From Planctomycetota bacterium (GTDB taxonomy: Bacteria; Planctomycetota; JAJSAM01; JAJVHW01), in NCBI GenBank assembly GCA_021414065.1, contig JAIOPE010000124.1:1-64000 (forward strand): DNA of 64,000 nt, given 5' to 3'. The notes beneath the pieces are model-generated. The model was not told the origin of the DNA. It did not search any database and saw nothing but the letters and a program-made list of their open reading frames with translations. Made by a program: the position numbers and the translations under genes. This document shows positions 38,876 to 48,170 of the stretch, piece after piece (position 1 is the stretch's first letter; every line of letters begins with the position of its first letter).

Positions 38876-39757
38876 ATGGCACGCAAGTCAGCGATCGAGG
38901 CGTACGAGGAGCATGGGCGGTCGGACGACGACGAGTTCGGCGAGTTCGAACCCGACGTCGCGGCGCCGCGGCGGCCGGCGGAGGTCGAGATCCTGCTCGA
39001 CGACCCGCGGTTCGTGGTCGTTGCGAAGCCGGCGGGCATACCGACGATCCCGGAACGCTTCCGGAAGGACGCGCCGACGATCGTGGACGCCGTCGAACGC
39101 CTGCTGCGCCGCCGCGACCCGGCCGCGCCGCGGCCGCTCGTCTGCCACCGTCTCGACAAAGACACCTCGGGCGTGCTGATCCTCGCGAAGGACCAGGAAG
39201 CCGCGACGGACCTCATGGGACAGTTCGAAGCGCGCGAAGTCGCGAAGTCGTACGTCGCGCTCACGATGGGCGCCCCGCAACCGCCGGCCGGCTCGGTCGA
39301 GTTCCGCATCGACGACGACCCGCGGCGCAAGGGCGCGATGGTGCTCGTGTCGAAGGGCGGCCGCGACTGCTCGTCGGAGTACGAAACGCTGGAGGTGTGG
39401 CGCGGGATCTCGCTCGTCCGCGTCCGCCCGAAGACCGGCCGCACGCACCAGGTGCGCCTGACGCTCCAGCACCTCGGAACGCCGTGCGCGATCGACGCGC
39501 TCTACGGGTCGGCCGAACCGCTGAAGCTGTCGGCGTGGAAGACCGGGTATCGCCTCGCGAAGCGCACGGTCGAGTCGCCGCTCATCGATCGTCTCACGCT
39601 CCACGCCGAGTCGATCGAGTTCCGGCGCCCCGGGTCCGTGGAAGATAACGCGGCCGCCGACACGTCGGCCCGCGTCCGCGTCGAGGCCCCGCTCCCCCGC
39701 GACATGGCGACGACGATCCGGCAGTTGCGCCGCTGGGGCGCCCCGGGGACGCTCTGA
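38876..39757 (+). CDS. RluA family pseudouridine synthase
   Basis: A 293-residue RNA-modifying enzyme. The RluA-family motif HRLDKDTSGVL holds the catalytic aspartate (D94). The ARPKTGRTHQVRLTLQHLG segment and the YGSAEP loop are family hallmarks. The N-terminal 35 residues are acidic and lack an S4 domain. The target (rRNA or tRNA uridine) cannot be told from sequence. It overlaps nothing and is followed two bases later by the LmbE-type deacetylase, which may be cotranscribed. Confidence 0.92.
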   Translation: MARKSAIEAYEEHGRSDDDEFGEFEPDVAAPRRPAEVEILLDDPRFVVVAKPAGIPTIPERFRKDAPTIVDAVERLLRRRDPAAPRPLVCHRLDKDTSGVLILAKDQEAATDLMGQFEAREVAKSYVALTMGAPQPPAGSVEFRIDDDPRRKGAMVLVSKGGRDCSSEYETLEVWRGISLVRVRPKTGRTHQVRLTLQHLGTPCAIDALYGSAEPLKLSAWKTGYRLAKRTVESPLIDRLTLHAESIEFRRPGSVEDNAAADTSARVRVEAPLPRDMATTIRQLRRWGAPGTL

Positions 39758-39759
39758 CG

Positions 39760-40755
39760 ATGCGGCCGTTCGTCGCCCTCCCGGCGCTCGTCCTTGCCGC
39801 GTGCGCGGGGGTGCGCAGCGTTGCACCGATGGACGTCCCGCCGGAGCGCGTCCCGGTCTCGCACGTCGCCGACGGCGCACGGCCCCGCGTCCTGTGCGTC
39901 GTGGCCCACCCGGACGACGAAATCGCCTTCGCGGGAACGCTCTACAAGACCGCCACGGCACTCGGCGGCGCGTGCGACCTCTTCACCATCACGAACGGAG
40001 AGGGCGGCTTCAAGTATGCGACGCTGGCGGAGACCATCTACGGGAAGGCGCTGACCGACGAGACGGTCGGCCGACGCGAACTCCCCGAGATCCGCAAACG
40101 CGAACTCGCCGCGGGCTGCCGCTGGCTCGGCGTGCGCGACGTGTGGTTCCTCCGAGAGAAGGACCATCGGTACACGCAGGACGTCAACGAAGTGCTGGGC
40201 CCGGAGGCTGTCGCCTGGAACGTCGAACGCGTGCGGACGCAACTCCGCGTCGCCCTCGGCCGCGGCTACGACTTCGTGCTCGTCCACCTGCCCACCGCCG
40301 ACACCCACGCCCATCACAAGGCCGCAACGATCGTGGCTCTGGAGACAGTCGCGGAGATCGCTCCCGACCGGCGGCCGGTCGTGCTGGGGGCGCGCGTCGT
40401 GAGCGACGGAGACGCCGCGCCGCCGATCCCGTCAGGCCTGGCCGGGTGGCCGTGCTCCACGCCCGACGCGCGCGACGGCCCGTTCGTCTTCGACCGGCGC
40501 GCGAAGTTCGGCCACCAGGGCAAGCTCGACTACCGGGTGGTCGTCAACTGGGCCGTCGCGGAGCACAAGTCGCAGGGCACGATGCAACTCGCGATGAACC
40601 GGGGCGACCGCGAGGAGTACTTCGTCTTCGACGCAACTCGCACCGCCGGCGACACCGACCGCGCGGCGGCGTGGTTCGCGGACCTCGCGAGGCCGCAGTT
40701 CGCGGTCCGCGAGTACGGGGAGTCGGCGGGGACGAACGCGGCGTCCGCCAAGTGA
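39760..40755 (+). CDS. PIG-L/LmbE family deacetylase lipoprotein
   Basis: A 331-residue zinc-dependent N-deacetylase fold. The metal motif AHPDDE lies at 49-54, and the second histidine block THAHHK near 180. A lipobox (LAAC, C15) after a short signal peptide predicts an envelope lipoprotein, unusual for this mostly cytosolic family. The substrate is probably an N-acetylated sugar, but it cannot be named. It begins two bases after the pseudouridine synthase stop. Confidence 0.88.
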   Translation: MRPFVALPALVLAACAGVRSVAPMDVPPERVPVSHVADGARPRVLCVVAHPDDEIAFAGTLYKTATALGGACDLFTITNGEGGFKYATLAETIYGKALTDETVGRRELPEIRKRELAAGCRWLGVRDVWFLREKDHRYTQDVNEVLGPEAVAWNVERVRTQLRVALGRGYDFVLVHLPTADTHAHHKAATIVALETVAEIAPDRRPVVLGARVVSDGDAAPPIPSGLAGWPCSTPDARDGPFVFDRRAKFGHQGKLDYRVVVNWAVAEHKSQGTMQLAMNRGDREEYFVFDATRTAGDTDRAAAWFADLARPQFAVREYGESAGTNAASAK

Positions 40756-40878
40756 CGCGGCGGGCGCGCGGCGAGACTCCCGTCACCCTGTTCCGCGGTC
40801 GCCCGTGCTAGGTTCCAGCGGCGACGGCGAGTCCGTCGTCCCCCCGTCTGCGTCGAACGCGACGCAAGGAGCCCGAGG

Positions 40879-42396
40879 ATGGTCCCGAGGCACACGTACC
40901 CGCACCTGACCGCCCAAGAGGCGGCGGCGTTGATCCCGAACGGCGCACTGGTCGGGTTCAGCGGGTTCACCCATGCCGGCGACGCGAAGTCCGTCCCGCG
41001 CGCCCTCGCGGAACGTGCGAAGGCGCTGCACGCCGCGGGGTCGCCGTTCCAGATCCGCGTGCTGACTGGAGCGTCCACCGGGAAGAGTCTCGACGGTGCG
41101 CTCTCCGAGGCCGACGCCGTCTCGTGGCGCGCGCCGTTCCAGTCGTCGAAGCCGATGCGCGAGCGCATCAACGCTCAGAAGACGCAGTTCGTGGACATGC
41201 ACCTCTCGCACGTCCCGCAGGCACTGTCGTTCGGGTTCTTCGGGAAGATGGACGTTGCCGTGATCGAGGCCACAGACGTCACGCCCGACGGCCGCGTGTT
41301 CCTCTCGACGTCGATCGGCGCCACGCCCACGTTCCTCCAGTGCGCCGACAAGGTGATCATCGAAGTCAACCGCTACCACGCGCCGCGCATGCCCGAGATG
41401 CACGACATCTACACGCTCCCGCCGCCGCCGAACCGCGGTCCGATCCCGGTGTACGACGCGCTGCAGAAGATCGGCTGGCCCTACGCCGGCGTGGATCCGC
41501 GGAAGATCGTGGCGGTGGTCCGCACCGACGAACCGGACGACGTGGCGCCGTTCGATCCGCCGACGAAGGCGCACAAGGCGATCGCAGGACACGTGGTCCG
41601 GTTCCTGCTCGACGAGATGGCCGCGGGGCGCATCCCCAAGACGTTCCTCCCCTGCCAGTCGGGCGTCGGCAACGTCGCGAACGCCGTGCTCTCGGGCCTC
41701 GGCGCGAACCCCGACATCCCGCCGTTCACGATGTACAGCGAGGTCTTCCAAGACGCGTGTCTCGACCTCATGGAGCAGGGCCGCCTCGTCGGCGCGAGCA
41801 CCACCGCGCTCACGCTGAGCCCCGAGAAGCTGATCCGCATCTACGACAACATGGACTTCTTCGTGCCGCGGATCGTGCTCCGCCCCATGGAGATCGCGAA
41901 CCACCCCGGCATCATCCGCCGCCTCGGCGTGATCTCGATGAACACGGCGATCGAAGCCGACATCTACGGACACGTCAACTCGACGCACCTGCTCGGCACG
42001 CAGATGATGAACGGCATCGGCGGCAGCGGCGACTTCACGCGGAACGCCTACGTCTCGATCTTCATGTGCCCGTCCACTGCGAAGGGCGGTCGCATCTCGT
42101 CGATCGTTCCGATGGCGACGCACGTGGACCAGAACGAGCACTCGGTACAGGTGATCGTCACGGAGCAGGGCCTCGCGGATCTCCGCGGGCTCGGCGCGAT
42201 GCAGCGGGCGAAGGCGATCATCGACAAGTGCGCCCACCCCGCCTACCGCGACTACCTCCGCGACTACATCGAACGCGCGCCCATGGGCCACATCCGCCAG
42301 GACCTCGCCCGCTGCTTCGAGTTGCACCGCAACTTCCAGCAAACCGGCCGGATGCTCCCCGATCTCGACCTCGCGGCGTTCGAGGGCGGCGACTGA
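40879..42396 (+). CDS. Acetyl-CoA hydrolase/CoA-transferase family protein
   Basis: A 505-residue family I CoA-transferase of the Cat1/AarC type (succinyl-CoA:acetate CoA-transferase or acetyl-CoA hydrolase). The likely catalytic glutamate is E288 in MYSEVFQD, and the glycine-rich loop GIGGSGDFTRNA near 377 and the VTEQGLADLRG segment fit the family. AAGGAG sits upstream of the ATG. It may link acetate and succinate in a modified TCA cycle or in fermentation; that choice cannot be made from sequence. Confidence 0.9.
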   Translation: MVPRHTYPHLTAQEAAALIPNGALVGFSGFTHAGDAKSVPRALAERAKALHAAGSPFQIRVLTGASTGKSLDGALSEADAVSWRAPFQSSKPMRERINAQKTQFVDMHLSHVPQALSFGFFGKMDVAVIEATDVTPDGRVFLSTSIGATPTFLQCADKVIIEVNRYHAPRMPEMHDIYTLPPPPNRGPIPVYDALQKIGWPYAGVDPRKIVAVVRTDEPDDVAPFDPPTKAHKAIAGHVVRFLLDEMAAGRIPKTFLPCQSGVGNVANAVLSGLGANPDIPPFTMYSEVFQDACLDLMEQGRLVGASTTALTLSPEKLIRIYDNMDFFVPRIVLRPMEIANHPGIIRRLGVISMNTAIEADIYGHVNSTHLLGTQMMNGIGGSGDFTRNAYVSIFMCPSTAKGGRISSIVPMATHVDQNEHSVQVIVTEQGLADLRGLGAMQRAKAIIDKCAHPAYRDYLRDYIERAPMGHIRQDLARCFELHRNFQQTGRMLPDLDLAAFEGGD

Positions 42397-42401
42397 TCGC
42401 A

Positions 42402-42419
42402 GTGGGGCGAACACCCCAC
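42402..42419 (+). terminator. Possible small terminator after CoA-transferase
   Basis: A 6-bp stem GTGGGG/CCCCAC with a six-base loop starts six bases after the CoA-transferase stop. It is small and lacks a U-tract, so a terminator role is only possible. Confidence 0.3.
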
Positions 42420-42454
42420 CGGCAATCGGCCCGTCGGTCGGATACAATCTGTGG

Positions 42455-43852
42455 ATGCGCAATCTCGCAACGATCGTCGCCGTGTTCCTCGCGATGCTGG
42501 TCACGGGCGGGTGCATCACCGATCCGGTGACGGGCCGGACGGTCATCGGGGCGCCAGTCTCCGACGCCGAAGAGCAACAGATGGGGCTCTCGTACCGTCC
42601 GCAGATCGTCCAGGAGTACGACGGCGCCTACCCCGACGCCCGCCTCCAGGACCACATGGGCCGGATCGTCCTCGGGATGGCGAAGCAGAGCGTGCGTCCG
42701 GACCTCCCGTGGACGTTCACGGTGCTCAACACGTCGGTCCCGAACGCGTTCGCCGTGCCCGGCGGCCAGGTGTTCGTCACACGCGGTCTGCTCGTCCAGA
42801 TGGAAGACGAGGCCGAGTACGCGGTCGTGATGGGCCACGAACTGGGCCACGTCGAGCACCGCCACAGCATCCAGCAGCAGGGCTGGGGCCTGATCACGCA
42901 GGGCGTCCTCGCTGGGATCGACGCGAAGTTCGGCGGAGACGCCTCGCAGGTCGGCGGCGTGCTCGCGGGCCTCGGCATGCTCAGTTTCAGCCGCGCGGAC
43001 GAGACGGAAGCCGACGTCCGCGGCGTCGAGAACAGCTACGCCGCCGGCTACGACCCCCGCCAGGGCGCCGACGTCTTCCGCATCTTCCTGAAGATGAAGC
43101 AGGACGCAGGCGACGGCACGCCGACCTGGCTGTCGTCGCACCCGGCGGACGAGGAGCGCATCCAGAACGTCCTCCAGATGTCAGCGCAGAAGGACCCGCG
43201 TCTCGCCGGCACGGGGGAGGTCCCCGGCCTCCGCGTGACGACACCCGCGTGGGCACCGCTCATCGCGAACCTGCGCCGCGAGCAGAAGACCTACGACCGG
43301 TACGACGCCGCGATGAAGCGCATCAGTGAGGCACAGGGAAGCGACGCAGCCGTGCGCGCGGCGATCCCGGATCTGCTGCAGTGCGAGCGCGAGCTCCCCG
43401 GGCACGCGCTCTTCTCGGCGACGGCCGGCAAGGCGCTGCTGACCGTCGGCGACACCGCTGCGGGCCGCACGCGGCTGGAGCGCGCGTCCGGCATGAACCA
43501 GGGCCTCGTCGAGCCCGAGATCCTGCTCGGCGAGCTCGCGCTCGACGCAAACGACTGGAACCGCGCGAACACCTACGCAGAGCGCGGGCTCCAAGCGCTT
43601 CCCGGCAACTACGCGTCGCTCTACGTGCGCGGCGAGGCGAACTGGAACCTCGGGCGACAGGACGCCGCGCGGCAGGACCTCCAGGCAGTGCTCGAAGGCG
43701 CGCCGAAGGACAGCCGCCAGTACCAGGCAGCCGCCACGCGGATCGGCGCACCGGCTGCGGCCGCCGCGGCCGACGTCCCGGCCAAGCCGAAGGCGACGAA
43801 GCCCAAGGCGGCCGCCAAGCCGAAGGCCACGCAGAAGATCAAGCCCCGCTGA
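42455..43852 (+). CDS. M48 family metalloprotease lipoprotein with TPR tail
   Basis: A 465-residue protein with signal peptide and lipobox (VTGGC, C20). The zinc motif HELGH is at 128-132, and the third ligand glutamate lies in DETEADVRG. The TPR-like tail (about 290-440) ends in an alanine/lysine-rich low-complexity stretch. The layout matches BepA/YfgC-type periplasmic proteases that help build or degrade outer-membrane proteins. Length and domain order are typical apart from the basic tail. Confidence 0.88.
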   Translation: MRNLATIVAVFLAMLVTGGCITDPVTGRTVIGAPVSDAEEQQMGLSYRPQIVQEYDGAYPDARLQDHMGRIVLGMAKQSVRPDLPWTFTVLNTSVPNAFAVPGGQVFVTRGLLVQMEDEAEYAVVMGHELGHVEHRHSIQQQGWGLITQGVLAGIDAKFGGDASQVGGVLAGLGMLSFSRADETEADVRGVENSYAAGYDPRQGADVFRIFLKMKQDAGDGTPTWLSSHPADEERIQNVLQMSAQKDPRLAGTGEVPGLRVTTPAWAPLIANLRREQKTYDRYDAAMKRISEAQGSDAAVRAAIPDLLQCERELPGHALFSATAGKALLTVGDTAAGRTRLERASGMNQGLVEPEILLGELALDANDWNRANTYAERGLQALPGNYASLYVRGEANWNLGRQDAARQDLQAVLEGAPKDSRQYQAAATRIGAPAAAAAADVPAKPKATKPKAAAKPKATQKIKPR

Positions 43853-43968
43853 GAGGCTGAGAAGCAATCGCTTCGCGCTCGCTTCGCAGCCGTTCAGGTA
43901 CTGAGGACAGCAAGTGGGCGCACTCGCGGGACGCCTGCGATGACCGTTGCGCCCGCCCTCGCCGCGGA

Positions 43969-44217
43969 TCAGTCCGCGCCGAGCGTCGGCAGCAGCCCCG
44001 CCGACGGATGGAACCGGGTCCGCAACCGGGCGAACCGGCGGCCGAACGTCTCGTCGAACAGCGCAGGTCGTTCCGGGAAGCGCGCGGCGGTTGCGGCCTT
44101 CAGAGCGAGGATCGCCGACTCGATTTCGCCGACGGCGATCGTCTCCGAACAGATCATGCCCACGATGCGGTGGGACTCGCGGTCCAGTTCCTCGAAGCCG
44201 TCGGGTCCGGAGCTCAT
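43969..44217 (-). CDS. Small protein of unknown function
   Basis: An 82-residue protein (MSSGPDGFEELDRESHRIV...) with two likely helices and a basic C-terminal part. The family was not recognised. The ATG at 44217 has GGAGG nine bases upstream, which argues that the gene is real; a longer frame to 44319 lacks such a site. It is divergent from the FGE-like gene across a 151-base promoter gap. No signal peptide or metal motif is present. Confidence 0.55.
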   Translation of the reverse strand: MSSGPDGFEELDRESHRIVGMICSETIAVGEIESAILALKAATAARFPERPALFDETFGRRFARLRTRFHPSAGLLPTLGAD

Positions 44218-44368
44218 TGGGGGCGCCTCCGAGGGGATCGTACCGGACCGAACCCCGGTGTCCACGCGACGGCCGTCGGTGCCCACCCTCCGTTTCGTTG
44301 GACGACGTGGGCCATCCAACGGCTAGCTTCCCCGGTTCGGCCCCATCCGGGCCGGAGGAGTCTTCGGT

Positions 44369-45409
44369 TTGAGCACGGACGAGATCAAACGGATACGCGA
44401 GCACGTCTACGACAAGTTCGTAGACGGGGGCCACGGTCTTGGCGACATGAACGAGCAGGCGGCACTCGCTGCCCTGCGCGCGTATCGGCGCACCACGCCG
44501 ATCGCCCAGGACGGCGAGACGTACCAGCTCGGCATCCTGTTCTTCGAGCTGGCGTTCTCGGACCCGGTCCACGAGAAGGAGTACCTCGCTCACGCGAAGG
44601 TGGTCCTCGAGGAGTACCGGGCGCGCACGGGCGAGGAGTGGGACGTCGTCGATGACCGCATCGACGACCTCAACGGCGCCCTGAAGTCGGTGCCGCCGGC
44701 CCAACTCGCGTCGCTCGTCGCCGCGGCGCGAGCCGAGTACGCCGCCGCACTCGCTGCGCCGCCGCCCGTCGAGGAGAAGCGCGGACCGGTCATCGAAGAC
44801 GGCATGGTCCTCGTGGCGGCCGGCCCGTTCCTCTCGGGCCCGGGCAAGACCCAGCGCGAGACGAAGGCGTACTGGATCGACGTCCACCCCGTCACCAACG
44901 CGAACTACCGCCGCTTCTGCGAGATCACGGGCTACCGCCCGCCGAAGTACTGGACCGAGGGCCGCCTGCGCGACCCCGACGCTCCGGTCGTCGGCATCTC
45001 GTGGTACGACGCCTACAAGTTCACTGCGTGGGCCGGCAAGTCGCTCCCGTCGAAGGACCAGTGGGAGAAGGCCGCACGCGGCCGCTCCGGCCGGGTCTAC
45101 CCGTGGGGCGACGAGTTCGACGCCGCCAAGGCTGCGTTCGGCGGCGCCGACCCCGAGGACCTGAAGTCGATCCCCGCCGTCGGCAAGCACGCCGAGGGCG
45201 CGAGCGAGTGGGGCGCGCAGGACATGTCCGGACTCGTCTGGGAGTGGACCGACAGTCCCGACCCGAACGATCCGGAGCAGAAGGTCATCTGCGGCGGTTC
45301 GTGGTGCGACGGTCCCGAGTTCCTCCGCTGCGACGAGCACCTCGGCGCGTACCCGAAGGACAAGTACGACAACATCGGCTTCCGCTGCATCCGCCTCGCG
45401 AAGGAGTAG
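44369..45409 (+). CDS. Formylglycine-generating-enzyme-fold (SUMF1-like) protein
   Basis: A 346-residue protein. An N-terminal helical part (1-130) of unknown type precedes a sulfatase-modifying-factor domain from about residue 145 (DGMVLVAAGPF, HPVTNANYRRFC, VVGISWYDAYKFTAWAGKSLPSKDQWE, GFRC). The copper-binding cysteine pair of true enzymes is spaced C-x4-C; here the comparable block (GGSWCDGPEFLRC) has C-x7-C, so sulfatase activation is doubtful. A role as a sugar- or peptide-binding fold is more likely. The TTG start at 44369 is supported by GGAGGAG eight bases upstream. Confidence 0.8.
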   Translation: MSTDEIKRIREHVYDKFVDGGHGLGDMNEQAALAALRAYRRTTPIAQDGETYQLGILFFELAFSDPVHEKEYLAHAKVVLEEYRARTGEEWDVVDDRIDDLNGALKSVPPAQLASLVAAARAEYAAALAAPPPVEEKRGPVIEDGMVLVAAGPFLSGPGKTQRETKAYWIDVHPVTNANYRRFCEITGYRPPKYWTEGRLRDPDAPVVGISWYDAYKFTAWAGKSLPSKDQWEKAARGRSGRVYPWGDEFDAAKAAFGGADPEDLKSIPAVGKHAEGASEWGAQDMSGLVWEWTDSPDPNDPEQKVICGGSWCDGPEFLRCDEHLGAYPKDKYDNIGFRCIRLAKE

Positions 45410-45421
45410 GACCGCCCGGCG

Positions 45422-45706
45422 ATGCGGGAGATCCAGCTCGTCGCGTCAGGCCTTCGTAGCGCCGACGATGTCTACGACGCGCTGTTCCGCGCTCTCGGCT
45501 CGCCCGCGTGGCACGGCCGCAACCACGATGCGCTGCGCGACAGCCTCGTGGTCGGCCGGATCAACGACGTCGAGCCGCCGTTCCGCCTCGTGATCGTCGG
45601 CGCGTCGGCCGCCGGGGACGAAGCGCGTGCCGAGCTGCGGCGTCTCGCGACGTTCCTGCACGGTCTCCGTGGCGAACTCCGCACCCGCCGGCGAAGCATC
45701 GAGTGA
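45422..45706 (+). CDS. Barstar family (barnase inhibitor-like) protein
   Basis: A 94-residue protein. The segment GSPAWHGRNHDALRDSL, near 26-42, is the core of the barstar fold, which in Bacillus binds and inhibits the RNase barnase. No barnase-like gene lies in the window. It starts 12 bases after the FGE-like stop and may be cotranscribed with it. It could be an immunity protein against a foreign ribonuclease, or have another binding role. Confidence 0.78.
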   Translation: MREIQLVASGLRSADDVYDALFRALGSPAWHGRNHDALRDSLVVGRINDVEPPFRLVIVGASAAGDEARAELRRLATFLHGLRGELRTRRRSIE

Positions 45707-45725
45707 GCGGCCGTACCGCGCCCGG

Positions 45726-46202
45726 CTACCAGCACCCGAGCGGGTAGCCCCAGCTCACGCCCCAGCCCCAGTGGTCTCGGTGGTGTCCGCCCCAGCCGTG
45801 GCCGGCGAGGTAGCCGAGTCCGAGGCCGACGGCCAACGGCGGGAGCCACACGCGCGACGACGGCGCGCGCTCGACGACGACCGCGCGCTCGCGGACGCGC
45901 TCAACCTGCGGGATGTAGCGGTCGTCGGCAGAACGCTCGACCACGCGGGCCGGCCGACCGTAGTTGTCGGTGACCCAAGCGCGGTGCTGCGCCTCGCTCG
46001 CGCCGTCGCGGTAGACCTGCGGACTGCCCGTCGGCGCAGACTCGTACGCAAGCACGTACGGCATCTCGCGGACCTCGTAGACGATCCGGTCCGCGGGCGG
46101 CGACGCCGTGCGGCATCCGGCGAGGCCACCGATCGCAACGGTCAATGCGACCTTGAGGACGAGCGCCGACCGCGGCGCGAACGACACATGAGTGTCACGC
46201 AT
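45726..46202 (-). CDS. Hypothetical lipoprotein
   Basis: A 158-residue protein with a lipobox (GGLAGC, Cys near residue 30). The mature part has many arginines and valines, and a hydrophobic glycine/histidine/tryptophan-rich tail (WGGHHRDHWGWG). The ATG at 46202 has GAGGAG upstream. The family was not recognised. It is convergent with barstar and follows the 400-residue lipoprotein on the same strand by 26 bases, suggesting one lipoprotein unit. Confidence 0.6.
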   Translation of the reverse strand: MRDTHVSFAPRSALVLKVALTVAIGGLAGCRTASPPADRIVYEVREMPYVLAYESAPTGSPQVYRDGASEAQHRAWVTDNYGRPARVVERSADDRYIPQVERVRERAVVVERAPSSRVWLPPLAVGLGLGYLAGHGWGGHHRDHWGWGVSWGYPLGCW

Positions 46203-46228
46203 GGTGAACTCCTCTCGATCCGTGGATT

Positions 46229-47431
46229 CTACCGCCCCGCAGGGAGTTGCGTCGGTAGTGGACCCGCACGCATCCAAGCGAACGCAACGTGGCCGTCTCG
46301 CACAGTGACGCGGATCTCGCGCGCGGTGCCCGCGACCGGCGCCCCGGACGCATCCTGCGGTTCGACGCGGAGGACGTGCTCGCCCGGCGGCAGCTTGCCC
46401 GTCCACACCTGGATCTCGCCCGGGAGAGTGCTCCAGTGGCGCGTGTCGGCCTCGGCCTGGAGGAGCAGACCCGCCAGGATCATCCCGGCGCCGATGTTCA
46501 CGTTCCGCTGGTTCCCGGCGTTCGAGGCGATGATCGCGCCGCCGATCACGGCGGCGTCCTTGAGTGCGGCCTTCGCCTCGTTCACGTTGTCGAGCGTCTT
46601 CCGCCCGCGCGTGACCGCCTGGACGTAGACGTCGCTCGCCGGCGCCGACCGCCCGAGCGAGCGCCCTGCCTCCGTCACTTCGGCCGACGCCGTGGCGTAC
46701 GCCCGCCGGACGAATGTGACCTGCGCCCCGTGTTCGCCCACGGCGGCCTTCCGCGGCCCGAGCCCCGTCTCGACAACGAGCAGCACGTTCGCGTCAGCCG
46801 TCCGCGCGGGGTCCGTGTACGGGTTCTGCGGGAGCAGTTCCCGCGCCTTCGCGAACGCCTGCGCGCCGCGGTCCTCGTGCTGCGCCTCGCGCTGGGCCAT
46901 CCCGAGCAGGAACCACAGCGCCTCGAAGTCGGACTGCGCGGCGCCCTTCTCGCTGTCGGCGTCGCGCAGGAGCCCCGCCTTGAACGAGGCGGCCGCGTTG
47001 TCCGGGTCGCCTCGCAGCCACGACGTCACGCCGAGGTAGTAGGCGTTCATGCACCGCTCGTGCGGGTCGCCCTTCCATCGCTTCGAACTCTCGGAGCCGA
47101 CGATCGCCGCCGCCGTCTCGCCGGTCGTCGCCGTCAGGTCCTCGAGGTCGGTGAACGTGTCCAGGAAGTGGCGATACGCGCCGTTGACGTCCCCCGCCGC
47201 GAGCGCGGCGGTGCCGGCCATGCAGAGGTCCAGCGTCTGATCCGCACCGCCCTCGGCCGCCCGGGCTTCGGACGTCGCGCGAGACGATGCGTAGAGCCCG
47301 GAGGTGAACTCGCGGGTCTCGATGCGGCGGTCCGCAGTGGCACACCCGCCGAGGGCGGCGGCGCCCCCCGCGACGAGGAGGAGCGCCGCCGCCCGCAGCC
47401 GGATCGAAGCCCGGGCGGAGCGGCGGAACAT
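46229..47431 (-). CDS. COG3014-type lipoprotein next to LpoB-like gene
   Basis: A 400-residue lipoprotein (lipobox AALGGC, Cys near 30). The first half is TPR-like helical (DLCMAGTAALAAGDVNGAYRHFLD, ESSKRWKGDPHERCMNAYYLGV). The second half has a glycine-rich hydrophobic stretch near 290-315 and a C-terminal beta domain. Proteins of this type commonly sit next to LpoB-like genes, as here (19 bases downstream of it). A role in peptidoglycan synthesis is inferred from context only. Confidence 0.72.
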   Translation of the reverse strand: MFRRSARASIRLRAAALLLVAGGAAALGGCATADRRIETREFTSGLYASSRATSEARAAEGGADQTLDLCMAGTAALAAGDVNGAYRHFLDTFTDLEDLTATTGETAAAIVGSESSKRWKGDPHERCMNAYYLGVTSWLRGDPDNAAASFKAGLLRDADSEKGAAQSDFEALWFLLGMAQREAQHEDRGAQAFAKARELLPQNPYTDPARTADANVLLVVETGLGPRKAAVGEHGAQVTFVRRAYATASAEVTEAGRSLGRSAPASDVYVQAVTRGRKTLDNVNEAKAALKDAAVIGGAIIASNAGNQRNVNIGAGMILAGLLLQAEADTRHWSTLPGEIQVWTGKLPPGEHVLRVEPQDASGAPVAGTAREIRVTVRDGHVAFAWMRAGPLPTQLPAGR

Positions 47432-47450
47432 GGTGACCTTCGGTCTCCGC

Positions 47451-48065
47451 TTACTGGTAGATCACGCCGGAGTCGCCCTGCTTCTTGAACTCCCAGGAGT
47501 TGCTCCAGACGATCTGGCTGTCCTCGGCGTCCACGAGCTGGAACGAGAGCTGGAAGTAGTCGGCCCGGTCGCCCTCGGACTTCTTCGACAGGCTCTTGAT
47601 GCGGCCCGTGAGCAGGTGCGTCGCACCGAGGAGTTGCTTGCTGCCCGCGCCGGAGAACACGCCCGTGCGCTTGCCCTCGCGCTCCTTCATGATCTCGTCG
47701 AGCTGTTCACGGGCGAGGAACTTGACCCGCGGCGCCGTCGCCGCGAACACGCGGTCGCGGATGCGATCCGACAGCAGCGCCGTGTTGATCGGCTGCACGG
47801 ACTCGTTCTTCACCGGCGAGAAGGCGACCACGATGTCGCTCCGCGGCGAGGCCAGGAGCTGCTTCGAGATCTCGGCCGCCGCCATGTCGGACGTCGCCAT
47901 CACGTCGGCGCTGTCGATCAGCGTGCCGCCGAGGTTGTCGTCCTTGCTCGGATCGAGGCGGCGCATCGTCTTCCCGGCGCAGCCGGTCGTCGTGGCCGTG
48001 AGGGCCGCGAGCGCCCCGAGCAGCGCGAGCGTCTTGGGGGCGGGGATCGTCGTCTTCAGGAACAT
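47451..48065 (-). CDS. LpoB-like penicillin-binding-protein activator lipoprotein
   Basis: A 204-residue lipoprotein (lipobox TTTGC, Cys near 29). The mature domain has the LpoB pattern: VAFSPVKNESVQPINTALLSDRIRD, KFLAREQLDEI and GATHLLTGRIKSL. LpoB lipoproteins reach from the outer membrane to stimulate peptidoglycan synthases such as PBP1b. The ATG has GGAGGAG upstream. The COG3014-type gene follows, and a third lipoprotein after it. Confidence 0.8.
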   Translation of the reverse strand: MFLKTTIPAPKTLALLGALAALTATTTGCAGKTMRRLDPSKDDNLGGTLIDSADVMATSDMAAAEISKQLLASPRSDIVVAFSPVKNESVQPINTALLSDRIRDRVFAATAPRVKFLAREQLDEIMKEREGKRTGVFSGAGSKQLLGATHLLTGRIKSLSKKSEGDRADYFQLSFQLVDAEDSQIVWSNSWEFKKQGDSGVIYQ

Positions 48066-48170
48066 GGGTGTCTCCTCCAGAGGTCGCGTCGGCCGAAAGC
48101 CCATCGGGGCCCGCGCCGCACGCACGTCAGATAGCGAAGTCCGTGCCGACAGGTTACCCGCCCCGCGGCC

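Noticed and set aside
44369-45409. Sulfatase-activating formylglycine-generating enzyme
   Set aside because: Cysteine spacing differs from the copper site, and no sulfatase gene lies in the window.
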